A model generated the notes under the pieces. The model made no database searches, was not told where the DNA came from, and saw only the letters and a program-made list of their open reading frames with translations. Shown here piece by piece: positions 1 through 10,610 of a stretch of 64,000 nt of DNA. Origin of the DNA: Cladophialophora immunda (taxonomy: Eukaryota > Ascomycota > Eurotiomycetes > Chaetothyriales > Herpotrichiellaceae); assembly GCF_000835495.1 (NCBI RefSeq), contig NW_015622543.1, forward strand, positions 1,219,296-1,283,295. The letters run 5' to 3'. Position 1 is the first letter of the stretch. Each line of letters opens with the position of its first letter. Made by a program: the position numbers and the translations under genes.

Positions 1-27
1 TCTCATGATAATGTATAAAAGCTACAG

Positions 28-1826
28 CTAGTCACTACTGTTCGATTCACCCACACCGTTTGTAACTATCATATATCCCCTTTGCCATGGCAATGGCGAT
101 CGAGCTGGCTTCACCACACCTATTTTCTGCTCTCTTGCCTCTCTCCATGCTCTGACCTCTTTTTCCTCGACAAAGTTTCCGTGCAATCCCAGACGGAGCT
201 TGAATGGCAGATGTATCACCGCTACTGGTCCCTGTTTGATATTCTGCGCGTCGAAGATACAAATGTCATTCCGGAGAACGTCGAGATGGTTCAACAGCGC
301 GACAAGGTAGCCGTCCCCTTCTCGTGTCGAGTTAGGTCTTGGAATGAAAGCTGGTTCTTGGAACGTCGCACAGGCTCCGGCCCAGAATGTCTCGGTGATC
401 GACTTATCCCAGGTGAAGTGTCCAAGGCAATTGAAGAGCCCACCCGCTGGGGAACCACACTTTTCAAAGTCGTACGGCTTGGTATTGTCAATCACGGCTT
501 GCCAATAGTGGTTGTACTCCATGGTCACAAAGCGATCGTCAATACGAGAGAACTCTCCCGAGTATGTCTCGATCTCTTCCGTAGGCTCGACCAAGCGGTC
601 GGGATCTGTCGACTCCGGGTCAAAGATCCAGCGCGTTGTCTTGTTTCGTACTTTATTCCGCCTAGCCACGGTTCCGGCGGGCGTATCGACAGGCGGGAAG
701 AAAAAGAAGACATTGCCATCGGCGATTGTGAGGTCGAACACGACTTTACCATCCGAGGTCTCGTAGCAGCCTATGGTATGGCCTTGAAAAGCTGCGGGGT
801 TGCATCAGGGACAAGTCTCCTTAGAACGAGCCTTTTGGTATGGCTTACCATTTTTTGATCGGAACCATCTTATATCTGTTGGCTTAGCACCTCTCCGCGG
901 GGCGAGGCCATACCACTGATCTTCGTTCGGGTCCCAGGCCCAATGATTGCCACCTTGCTTCAACCGCTCCGGATCACATTTAAGCGGTGTCATTGGCAGC
1001 ACAACCCAGTTGTCACTGATCCCACAGTCATGGATGATGCCGCAGAACGGAGCTTTATACCAACATTCCTCCGTCTTAACGCCCTCGGCATCAATAGTGT
1101 AGACGACAATGTCGCACGATCCATCATTTCCGTCTCCACCAGCCTATGTGATAGACGGTTTAGAAGACGCTTGTACTAACAGCCTTTATGGTTTGCCCTT
1201 ACCTCATAGCCGTAACAAATCATCTCGCCCGTCTTTGGATCGAACTTTGGATGAGCGGTGAAGGTTGGACTTAACACTTGGCCTTCGAAGTCGTATCTCC
1301 CAATGGTTTTCAGAGTCGATGGCTCCATTGCGTAAGGCGGGCCGTCCTCTTTTGTAGCTAGTAGCATTCCCCTCCAAAAAAAGACGTTGGTATTCGCTGC
1401 GGTCCGGATCACGCCTCTCACGGCCTCGTTATCTGTATACGGGTTGCGATATCTACCGAATACAGCCTTTCCATGTTGACTTTCGTGCTCAAAGCGGTCC
1501 GTATGTACGTAGCGCTGCTTGAAGTGTGCACGGCCCTCACAGATACGTACCGCTGTTACGTTGCCGTCGCCGTTGAAGTGGATATCTGACTCGTAGACAG
1601 GCGGGAATCGATGGTCGGGCTGGATCCGGAAGAACGTGCCGTCGATGTCTGAGGGGATCTGCCCGGTGACTTCGAGATTCTCTAGGTCTCCTTCTATGCG
1701 GGAAGGACTGTTGAACCCCCCAAATGCCTCGGTCGCTGGAAACTGGATTTGGCTCCCGGCTTTCAATCCATTGCTATAGTTGGGCGAGGACGAAAGGGCC
1801 TGGGCCAACTCAAAGATGTGCGCCAT
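28..1826 (-). CDS. Carotenoid-cleavage / lignostilbene-type dioxygenase
   Basis: Predicted non-haem iron(II) dioxygenase that splits a C=C bond of carotenoids, stilbenes or related phenylpropanoids. Three exons (1826-1203, 1143-849, 791-28) join in frame to about 560 residues, normal for fungal members. The four histidines expected to hold the iron are visible: His192 in TAHPKFDP, His246 in GIIHD, His311 in FQGHTIG and His510 in GLHGNF. A conserved EPAFIPRP segment lies before the last one. The start at 1826 (MAHIFEL) was preferred over an upstream in-frame ATG at 1886 because the family similarity begins soon after it. The tail after His510 (about 50 residues) is longer than I expect, so a missed 3' intron is possible. 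It lies tail-to-promoter with the BVMO gene. Seen: motifs and splice frame. Inferred: a lignostilbene-like substrate, from the VAO and BVMO neighbours. Confidence 0.85.
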
Positions 1827-2171
1827 GGAATCTGGGGCTCTGGCCTCGAAGACTGTGTATTGCGAGATGGAATATAGCAGACTCACTCTGAAATCGCCCT
1901 ACCCACTGTGAATATCTCCCGACGCTCACCACATATATGCCGCCGACAAACCGCGAATGGCGTCGGAACTGCTTGTACGACCGACACATCCATCACCTGA
2001 CGTTGCTAGGTAAATGGTGGACGAAATCTACCATGCCGAAGAAGTTTCCCCTCTTGGCTTGCGGTTTGCATTCTGGGTATATCGGAAGGGTACCGGCAGT
2101 CATTATTGCAAGGGACGGCCGAGATAGATTGTGAATCCAAAGGCGGATTGGAAATCATGATTATTGGTTTT

Positions 2172-2187
2172 CGGATCCAACAAGCCG
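2172..2187. promoter_or_regulatory. CGG-N10-CCG element
   Basis: CGG at 2172-2174 and CCG at 2185-2187 with ten bases between, about 350 bases upstream of the dioxygenase start. This is the inverted-triplet geometry used by many Gal4-type Zn2Cys6 dimers. Elements with the same spacing occur in the two neighbouring promoter regions. That a protein binds it is inference. Confidence 0.4.
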
Positions 2188-2255
2188 ACGCCTTCATGCA
2201 AAGCTGCCTTAACGAAGTGATTATAATGTTGCACTTCAAAACCTAGGGACCCGCT

Positions 2256-2267
2256 CGACACGTGTCG
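2256..2267. promoter_or_regulatory. Perfect palindrome CGACACGTGTCG containing an E-box
   Basis: A 12-base perfect palindrome with a central CACGTG, about 430 bases upstream of the dioxygenase start. CACGTG is the core bound by bHLH factors (established). A role here is inference. Confidence 0.4.
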
Positions 2268-2688
2268 TTATACCCAGTGAGCTGTTGTCGTTCGATCTCT
2301 CCTGTGCCTGGTAATTCTGCACCGTATGTGAGTGTCTTCGATCACGCGAATCTCACGTAAATAAACGACTACACAATGGGCAAGGGATGCTTCCAGTGTT
2401 TGAACTTGGGCCAACTGTTTATATGGGTATCTAGAGCTCCTATAGAAGTCAAGTCCGACTGTCTCTCAATAGTAGGCCAGCTAGTTGATTCGCTACTAAA
2501 GTAAAGCATCATGATATCCACGAGTAATTGTAGCGAACGAATCTAAGTTTTGGCAAGAATGGTGAACAAGTTATTGTACTTCAATGACGTATAATGTATT
2601 CGCCTTCAGAGGATATTTGGAGCCTCTCTCAATATAGACTGATACGGCTAGGATCCAGACGGAGTCATACCCAATCTTGACATTGAAG

Positions 2689-4698
2689 CTATGCTCTGAT
2701 GTACCATCCGAGAGGCTCATTCCTGAGCTCCCGCAAGGAGAGTCCGTTTCCGAGGTACTCAAAACGGTTTGGAGTGTCGTAAATGAACTCGAAGTCCTGA
2801 AGGCGCGGCTCTCTAAGAGATTCCATGAAGTGATTGACCGAGCCTGGCCATGGTCCAATGATCCTTCCATTGCTTGTTCCGCCTTTATACCTGCACGTAG
2901 AAAATGGTCAGAATAGCCGTCTTGTGTTGTGGATCACCACTGGCAACCAAGAGTTGGAGCCCTTACCAGCTATTGCAGTGGCCAGAGAACGTCAAAAGCT
3001 CCATCACGGCGTCCTTGTGCTCGTTGAATTCGGCAGTCGCTTGCTGGCTCACCACGACGGATTTCACCCCTTGGCATTGGATCTTCTGCACAAAACTCAA
3101 CGCAAATTCGAGTTGCGCCTCGATAGCTGGCATCAGGGAGCCGTTCGAGATGGGAGTGTTTGGCCCAACGACCACTGATGCCAGAGTTAGTATAGATGAC
3201 AATGCGGAAACAAAGATATGAGCTCACTGAAGTAGTTCGGCATGTCCGGGACAGCGCAAGTAAAGTACGCCTCAGCCCCCGTCTTGGACCACCGCTCTCT
3301 GAGATCCACTCCATTTCTTCCAATGAGAGGGAATGGGGGAACGTAGGATGTGTCATATCCTGTGGCGGCAATAATCACATCAACCACGTATGCCTTGCCA
3401 TCGTGGGTGACTATGCCCTCTAGGTTGATCTCGCGAATCTTCGTTGTGACCACTTCGACGTTGTCTTTCTGCAAGGCCTCCAAGTAGCCTTCCCCGGGCG
3501 TTACACTGTGGAAATCGTCATAAGAATGCAGCCTGCGGGATAGAAAGTGGTTAATATACTCACCGTCTACAGCCCACGTCGAAATCTGGAATAAGCCTCT
3601 CACGAAGCTCTGGATCCATATTTGCAAGCCTTTCTCTCATTCCCCGCTCTACGATCTCGCGCGCAGCTTTCTGGGCAGGAGAACCTTTGTAGAAATTCGG
3701 AAATCTAGCATTGATAACATGGTCGATTTCTTGGCGATACTTCAGTAGGTGTTCTGGGTCGTTGAGGAACCTTTGCTTCTGTTCTTCGGTGTATGTTGTT
3801 GCACGTCCGTTCGGGGCTAGTTGTCCTGCGAACTGCGGGGCAATCCAGGTCGGAGATCTAGCAAAGCTGAAGAGAGATTTCACAACTAGTTTATTCTGTG
3901 TCAGTTTGACATTCATGTGTCAAGAGCCAGCGTTTCGTTTTCACCTGGTTGGATGGAAGGAACCACCTGGATGGCGGACGAGCCAGCGCCAATGACCGCA
4001 ACCTTCTTATCCTTGAGATCGAGGTCCTGGGGATACCGCGCGGTGTGGACCAACGTCCCCTTGAATGAGTGAAGTCCGGGAATGTCGGGCCACTTCCACT
4101 TGCTGTTCGCAGCGTTAGCTGGAGCAGGAATACAGAGAAGGGTCCTGGCGCAAATTTTACTTCAACGCTCCAGCACAGTTGATGACAACATCTGCTGAGT
4201 CTTCGATCACCTTCCCGCTCTCGAGATCTTCCACCTTCACTATCCATTTCCCGTAGTCTTCGTTCCAGGCTGCCCCGACCACGAGGTGGTTGAACTTTGC
4301 ATGGTCATAAACTCCATATTCTTCGGCTCTCTCACTGTAGAAGCCCCAGATTTCCTCTGCACCAGCATAACTATGAGGCATTGTCAGACAGTAGTATCAT
4401 CAGTCTTCTTTCATGCCACTCACAATTTGGACCAGGTCGGGTTCCCTACCCAAGGATAGCTGTATGAGTGGGCTGGAATGTCACAGGAGCAACCTGGATA
4501 ACGCGACTCCAGCCACGTCCCACCCACATCTGCGTTCTTTTCATATATGATGTACTCAACCTTCTCCAGTGCCTTGGCCTTGTACGCAAACGCTATTCCT
4601 GATATTCCAGCCCCAATGACAATGATCTTGACAGGTCTCGGTACGCCCAGATGTTGGTGTTTGACGGTGTATTGTTTCGGAATTTCGATTGACCCCAT
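2689..4698 (-). CDS. Baeyer-Villiger-type flavin monooxygenase
   Basis: FAD/NADPH class B monooxygenase expected to insert oxygen next to a carbonyl, turning ketones into esters or lactones. Seven exons (4698-4424, 4370-4161, 4102-3945, 3885-3564, 3532-3228, 3174-2967, 2890-2689) keep frame for 559 residues, a normal length. The first Rossmann motif GAGISG is at residues 29-34 and the second, GAGSSA, at 200-205. The family fingerprint runs from Phe175: F-x-G-x3-H-x3-Y-P, with Tyr185 where Trp is usual. ATGYDTSYVP and the C-terminal GPWPGSVNHF block are typical of fungal members. The start at 4698 was chosen over 4740 because it gives the normal distance to the first glycine motif. It is transcribed in the same direction as the dioxygenase and the VAO gene. 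The substrate cannot be read from the sequence. Confidence 0.9.
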
Positions 4699-4944
4699 GA
4701 TGGGCACTACGTGATTAGTGGGCTGTTTGTGTATGCCCACGAGCTTCGTGATCAGGGTCTATATGCTATTGGAATCTATAGTGGATGAAATTGTAAGAAT
4801 GCGGAGGGACCCAACCTGCGGATGTATCCAGCCGACTGCTCACACTCCCTTTGAAGTTCCGCCCAGCGATCCTCTACATTATTGCAGTCTCCGAGGAAAT
4901 ATCAATTCACCAGCAGTTGCAACGTCTCATTCATCTTCAAGCTT

Positions 4945-4960
4945 CGGCATGAGTCTGCCG
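4945..4960. promoter_or_regulatory. CGGCA-N6-TGCCG inverted repeat (CGG-N10-CCG)
   Basis: Five-base perfect arms at 4945-4949 and 4956-4960, about 250 bases upstream of the BVMO start. The spacing is CGG-N10-CCG. A near-copy lies about 190 bases further upstream. Candidate Zn2Cys6 operator. Confidence 0.5.
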
Positions 4961-5136
4961 ATACGTTGCTTTGGTGGAAGAAAAGCGATGCTCAACATTC
5001 TTGGGACAGCGAAAATACCTTCCGTGGCCCCAATCGAGAGAGATTGCTATGGCTTCATACTTTGCCGAAGGCCAAACTTTTTGAAATCAGGATCAGAATC
5101 GAGTCATACGTCTTAGCCGACGTTTGCCTTCATCTG

Positions 5137-5153
5137 CGGCATTAAGTCTGCCG
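5137..5153. promoter_or_regulatory. CGGCA-N7-TGCCG inverted repeat (CGG-N11-CCG)
   Basis: Same arms as the element at 4945, with one extra spacer base (CGG-N11-CCG). The shared block continues as AGTCTGCCGAT, so the two look like duplicated sites rather than chance triplets. Confidence 0.45.
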
Positions 5154-5708
5154 ATTGTTCGGATACACCACGGCGCAGATTTCGTTGAAACGCGAAAAGC
5201 TTCAGAGCATGACACATTATCAGCCGGTGGACTCCGGTCAAGGATCCAGGTCAATGGTCAGCCCAAGTTCCAACTGAGCCGTGTCAGCTATGTCTACCTC
5301 TTCATCGTAACCTCGACAAGTCTGAACAACTTGCAAGAGGCTTTAGCTTTATCGACGTCGCCCGGGAGCAATGTACAATCTACTATAGTGGCTATGACCG
5401 AGACACGTGCATAAATGTGGCAAAAAGAAGCAAAACAAGCAGGCATCATTATGAGGTCCACCATATGTGGCCAAATACAAGAGGTTTTCCATCGGAGATT
5501 GCTCAAGTCTGGGCTCAGACACTTGTAAAAGAGTCGAAACTCTCTGATGAAGTGTACAATGCAATATTCCTCACCTTTCGCTGCTCGCATTCACCGGTGG
5601 CACTCACGAAACTTATCATAAAAGAAGCTAGAAAGACCGGTTAACTTTTGCAAAAAGGTGTATCTTCAATCGACTGCAGCCTAACACGGCTTCTTCAGCT
5701 GCGTGTAC

Positions 5709-7735
5709 CTAGTTTGGCATGCGAGGGTTCAATCCGTCGGGCAGTCCTCCGATTGCCAGCTCCTTCACCGCAATGGTAACCTCCCCGCCATTCTTCAAGG
5801 CTATAGGCTTCGTATCCTCGGCAATGTCGGGGGCCTTCTGCTCTCTGTACATTTCAGGCCAAATACCTTGCTTTCCGGGGCTTAGGATACCGTTTGGGTC
5901 CAATGCGTCCTTGATTCGCTCATTCAACTTCATCAGACTTCCACCATTGAAGTCATACTGTTCGGCAACCAGGTCCATGAAGTCAATATGAGCCCTATAC
6001 TCACTGAACCCATGCTGTCGAGCCAGGCGAACCAGTTCAACGAACAGCGTCTGCGCATTCTGTCGCTCGGCACGTGACTGTCTGTCGAAATAGATCATGT
6101 CAATCATTGCCAGATGGCGAGCGTACATGTGCAGACCCCCGAAGTAGTCAAAGCCGTACTTTGCACAGACACCCTTGGCGGCATAGTAAAAGGAAAGCGC
6201 TGTTCTGCCATCAGGCGGCAGGACAGGGGAGAAAGAGACGTGTCCACTGGCGACGTTAGCAGGCTTTCAATTGCCTGGAAGATGCGAGGGCAAGGGCGGT
6301 TTTAGCAAGTGATTGGAGAATGCATACCCGTCCTTTCCACGATATTCGACAGCTTTCAGGGCCATAAGACTCGGAGTTCCTGTCTCAACAGACCGCTCTT
6401 CCAGGGGAAGATCCTCAGGGTTTAAGAATGCTCTTCCTTCCGGAGGATAGAACGCCTTGCCACCGACTTTAGCGCCAGGAACCTGGCCGAGAATCTTTTG
6501 ACATCTTTTGAAATTTAGTTCAATCATCTCTTTCGGACCGTAGAGTGCAAATCTTGCAGACCAAAATCCGATCCCCAACTCATGCTGTATCTCTTTCAGC
6601 CTCCCATCGGGTATTGCATCGTGACCTTGGTAAAATTTGTCGCGCCCTCCCCGTTTCACAATTTCTCTCGGAATATTTCCTATCAATGGGTGGTTCTGAA
6701 TAGCGTCGCGAAGCAATAGCTCGCGGAAAGCGTCGATTAGCGGTGCAAGGCCTTCCTCGTCCGCAATGTCTACCCGGCATGACATAAAACCCTGTGGGCT
6801 CGGTGAAGCCCAGAGGCTGAGCTTGGTGACTATCCCAAAGTTGCTTTGACTGAACATTGACTCGTACGTAGGCCCGTAGCCGCCACGGAAAAGAGCCCAG
6901 CAAGGCGAATCATTCAACGCTCCCGCCCCTGTTCGGACGAGCGTTCCGTCTGCAAGAAGAACCTCGATTCCACAAATTTGGTTCGAGTGGTCGCCTGGTA
7001 TTTGTAAGTAGCCCTTCAACTACGAGCCATTGAGGGTTTGCTTCACCTGCGGGAGTATATCCCCACCCTCTGTCCAAAGCGTTGCCAACAATCGAGCCCC
7101 AGCCCAAGGCGGGGACGGAACACCAAATGTTTTTCTTCTGCTCTTGGATGGCCCTATAGATATCGAAAAAGGTCACTCCCGGCTCAACAGTGTAGTACGA
7201 GTATTTGTCGTTGATCTCGATGATTTTCCGCATCCGCTGGAGATCGAGTATTACCGAGCCCTGTATTGTTCTATTAGACCTGCTTCTTGGTTCTCTGCGG
7301 ATAGAAATGGCTTACTTTGACTCTGGCGGCAGGACCGCCGTAACCCAGATTCTTTCCTCTGGAGACCGTCCATAGTGGAATTCGATGTTTGTTGCAGAGT
7401 CTCAGGATAGCCCGGATTTCTTCAACCGTTACAGGAAGCAGAGATGCCGAACTCCCTCGCTTCTCCTGCTCATCATGCTCTTGTGCGTATGGATCAACGT
7501 AGCGGACGCGTTGCTCATGGCCCACTAGTACCCCATCATCACCAAGGATTGTCCTGAACTCGGCGAGTACGGACAGCCATGTTGGCCGGTCTAAAGAAGG
7601 AGGAAGAATGTCGAGAGTTGGCGTTCGTTCCGCGGTCCTTTTCCAAGTATCCAAAACCTCGTTAGCCATGTCATTTTGTTTTTCGTCCAGGGCCAGCGTA
7701 AACGATTGCTGGGCTGTCATGATGAAGTGGTCCAA
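5709..7735 (-). CDS. Vanillyl-alcohol-oxidase / 4-cresol-dehydrogenase-type flavoprotein
   Basis: FAD-linked oxidase of the VAO/PCMH fold, expected to oxidise para-substituted phenols such as vanillyl alcohol, 4-alkylphenols or eugenol-like compounds. Four exons (7735-7316, 7260-7047, 6994-6328, 6246-5709) give 612 residues. FAD-domain motifs include VSRGKNLGYGG, GWGYTP joined by splicing to AGDHSNQICGIE, and GTGAG-like segments. The C-terminal cap ends with DPNGILSPGKQGIWP, as in characterised members. His477 (in MYARH) lies where VAO carries its covalently flavinylated histidine, by manual alignment only. The second intron, 7046-6995, starts inside a stretch that would otherwise look like a continuing ORF; the conserved GDH join decided it. 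It is divergent from the transporter at 8217 across 481 bases, suggesting co-expression. Confidence 0.88.
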
Positions 7736-8010
7736 CGAGACTTTCGGGAGGATGCAGAACGTGCTCCAATCGCTCGATAATCAACGCGCGACGCCGTGCA
7801 TATGGAAGAACCTTACCATATCTTGATCCATCAAATGCGGCATCGGAATATTGCTGCCAGGACAACGACTCGACGCCGATGATTTTTGGCTCGATTTTTG
7901 GTCTAAAGGATTGCATCCGCCGAACAAGTGAAACGAACGCCCTTTATCGCTTCGCTGTCTCCGAAATCCAATCAAATCCCTCGGCTATCTCGGGCCACGA
8001 GGTCTGTCTT

Positions 8011-8026
8011 CGGCGTGGTGAATCCG
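8011..8026. promoter_or_regulatory. CGG-N10-CCG element
   Basis: CGG at 8011-8013 and CCG at 8024-8026. The spacing matches the elements at 2172 and 4945. It lies 191 bases before the transporter start and 276 bases before the VAO start. Confidence 0.4.
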
Positions 8027-8092
8027 ATCAGAGCAAGGAGAAAATTTCCACCCTCCCCGCTTGTTGCCCCGTGGAGGTTTTTTGACCCACTT

Positions 8093-8107
8093 CCCCAGAT
8101 TCTGGGG
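8093..8107. promoter_or_regulatory. 15-base palindrome CCCCAGA-T-TCTGGGG
   Basis: Perfect seven-base arms around one central base, 110 bases upstream of the transporter start. The symmetry suggests a dimeric protein site. I do not recognise the factor. Confidence 0.4.
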
Positions 8108-8216
8108 TGGCGCTACATAAAGAAGTACATCGCCATGGTTCTCAGACAATGCAAAGCAGGCTGCCCCTCGAATCTTTTTGGGAAACTCAAGCATCATCAG
8201 ACATTACGTTCCCGCC

Positions 8217-9995
8217 ATGCCTCCAGCGTCGGTGATCGATGTTCAGGACAGTGTTGAGCAACAGGCCACGAGAGAGGGTGTCCGCGACCACAGTATTCGA
8301 GCCAACTGGCGTATCATAGCCGTCACATTGTACATGGGCATCTCACTCTTTGAGTATGGGTTTGACAAAGGCGCCATTGCAGGCTTCCAGGCAATGCCGG
8401 GATTCCTCCAGGTCTTTGGGTACCAGACACCAGCAGGAACGTGGGGTATCCATGTATGACTACTCCGTCTTCCTCCCTTTCCTCTCTTACAAATGTCCAG
8501 ACCGGGCCTCAACAAATCATCTCTTCATTCATGATCCTGGGGGCGTTTATTGGGTCCCTACTTACTGGTCCCATCGGTGCCCATCTCTGCCGCCGCTACT
8601 CGCTGATGCTGGGTTGTCTGCTCATGATTGTGTGCATTGTCATTATGATTGTTACGACCTCGCTCGGCGCACTCTACTTCGCTCGCTTTCTGATAGGTGT
8701 CGCCAATGGCTTTTTGCTCAATTTTTCCATGGTGTACCTTCAAGAATGCGCCCCGGCCCACCTCCGCGGCGTCTGTTTCGGCGTTGTGACGAGCTGGATC
8801 GCCATCGGAACTACTATCGGAATGGTTCGTATGATTCTCGCCCTGAAAGAATTGGAAGATAATTTGCTAAATGGTTGATTTCAGGTCATTAACAACTCCA
8901 ACGCCGAAATGCTGAGCCGGAAGGCTTACCAAATTCCACTCTATGCGTGTTTTGTACCTCCAGTGATCCTCATCTGCACGCTCCCTCTTCTGCCAGAGTC
9001 CCCCCGTTGGCTCCTTCACCATCACCGACCAGACGAGGCGCTGCGCAGCTTACGATTTTTCCGCGCAGGGGCTTTCGATGAGTTGGCCTTGAACCAGGAG
9101 TTCGAGGCGATGAAGGAGATTGCAGACCGAGAGGCCGAAACCCAGAAAGACTGGCGCCTCATTTTCGAGCTCTTCCGCCATCACAACCTGCGAAGAACGA
9201 TCATCTGTGTCGGCGTTGGAACGGCCAACGCGGGTGTTGGAGCTATGTTTATTCTGGCTTTCGGCACTTACTTCTTCAAGATTGTGAGTCGCAAGCGTGA
9301 AGATTCCTCCGCGTCACTGACAGCGTGTTCAGGCAGAAGTAGGCGATCCATTCAAATGGATAATCATCACGAACTGCGTGGGTCTGGCCGGACTCTTCCT
9401 CACCTGGTTCGTTGTCACCCACATCGGGCGACGTGCCATCGTCCTTACAGGCGCCATTCTTTGCACACTTTGCATGCTCATTATGGCCGCCGTCTACTCG
9501 GCCCCGGCAGTCTCTCAGTCCGGTGCAGGCAAAGCACTCGTGGTCATTGTCAGCGTCTACGTTTTCGCCTTCAATTTCGGTCTGGAGCCGTACGTCTACC
9601 TTATCGCTGGGGAGCTCCCCGCACAGAACTTGCGCGCATACACCATGGGTCTTTCCGCCGCGGTTAGCTTTGCCTTTGCATGGCTGTGTGCCTTCACGAC
9701 ACCTTACTACATAAATCCGACCGCCTTGAACTGGGGTCCCAAGTATGGATACATTTGGTTTGGCAGCGGCGTCGTTGTGTGCACCTTTATCTATTTCATG
9801 CTGCCAGAGATCAGAGGCAGAACATTGGAGGAGATTGATGAAATGTTTAGGAATAAAGTCCTCACCAAGGACTTCCAGACGTATGTCTGTGTGGAAACCG
9901 AAGAGGCCAAAAGAAGAGGCTTGAGGAATATTATAGGAGCAGAGAAGCCAGACGCGGTCCAGGTTGAAGTTTCGCCTGTGGAATCGCACTATTGA
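8217..9995 (+). CDS. MFS transporter, sugar-porter family
   Basis: Plasma-membrane uptake carrier with 12 predicted transmembrane segments. Exons 8217-8453, 8501-8824, 8885-9283 and 9333-9995 give 540 residues. Sugar-porter signatures are present: LTGPIGAHLCRRYS in the first intracellular loop, LPESPRWLL after TM6, and LPEIRGRTLEEIDEMF at the C-terminus. The ATG at 8217 sits in a GCCATGC context and is the first ATG of the frame. The second intron has a weak donor, GTTCGT. This family also carries quinate, phenolic acids and other non-sugars in fungi (established), so the substrate may fit the neighbouring aromatic-oxidation genes rather than a sugar. The divergent arrangement with the VAO gene supports that inference. 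Confidence 0.88.
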
Positions 9996-10295
9996 CAAGA
10001 AGAAAGACAAGATGGATGACCGGCCCCCACAGGTTATCGCCCGAGCTTCGGCCTTTGCATATCTCGAAATGACAATTCTGTGGGCATCGGTACTGTTCAC
10101 TAGACGGGATAAAGGACTCAATCTCACAAAAAGGGCGAGAGATTGCATCGTGCTTCGCAAGGAGGCCGGGTTTTCGAAGCTTCAGTTCGTAAAGCTGTAC
10201 TGTACCCTTGTAAATAGTCGTGCAATCTTTCTCCATCCTCGAATAGAACACCTGAGAAGTATGGTGTGAATATTCAATGGCGCGTCAGTTGGCGG
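9996..10295. other. Short intergenic stretch
   Basis: 3' flank of the transporter. Small ORFs here look random, and nothing continues the SNTX-like fragment that ends at 10296. Confidence 0.5.
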
Positions 10296-10610
10296 TCAAA
10301 TGTCGCTCCTCCAGTTTTTCCCCGTCCTGCAACTGCCTTCTGTTATTCCATATAGGACGCTGAGTCCCAGCTCGACTGAGATGCCGAGATTGGAAAGCTT
10401 CTCTTCAAGAGAGTCACTCTCGGTGCACTTGTATGACAGACCCTTCAGGTCTGTGGATTGGATGGGTTCGGGTGGAAGGGGGGTGGAATTGAAGACTGAG
10501 GGCAAGAGGACCGTTTCAGAGCGGGCGTCGTACAATTGCCCGAGCGCAACTTGTGGCTGCCGCCCCTGCTGGGACAGAGTCTGCCGTGACTCAGGACGGT
10601 TCGAGGCCAT
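10296..10610 (-). pseudogene. Truncated SNTX-like (stonustoxin-family) N-terminal fragment
   Basis: About 104 codons from an internal ATG at 10610 to a stop at 10296. The segment with LGQLYDARSE, a proline-rich FNSTPLPPEP stretch and a LGISVELGLSVLYG block resembles the start of SNTX/VTX-like proteins found in fish and many fungi, whose first domain belongs to the MACPF/CDC fold. The reading stops where the family would continue for hundreds of residues, and no other frame in the next 300 bases carries it on. I infer a truncated relic. The frame is open further upstream to 10886, but that part shows no similarity I recognise. A small unrelated ORF is the alternative. Confidence 0.4.

Larger units (their letters stand above)
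1827..2688. other. Intergenic region, promoter side of the dioxygenase
   Basis: 862 bases between the dioxygenase start and the BVMO stop. I see no gene; the short ORFs here have no recognisable content. It contains a CGG-N10-CCG element and a 12-base E-box palindrome, listed separately. Confidence 0.6.
4699..5708. other. Intergenic region, promoter side of the BVMO gene
   Basis: About 1 kb between the BVMO start and the VAO stop. I see no gene. It contains two related CGG-N10/11-CCG inverted repeats, listed separately. Confidence 0.6.
7736..8216. promoter_or_regulatory. Divergent promoter region between the VAO and transporter genes
   Basis: 481 bases between two divergent start codons. 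It holds a CGG-N10-CCG element (8011), a 15-base palindrome (8093) and an A/T-rich TACATAAAG stretch near 8114 that could act as a TATA-like element for the rightward gene. Confidence 0.5.
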
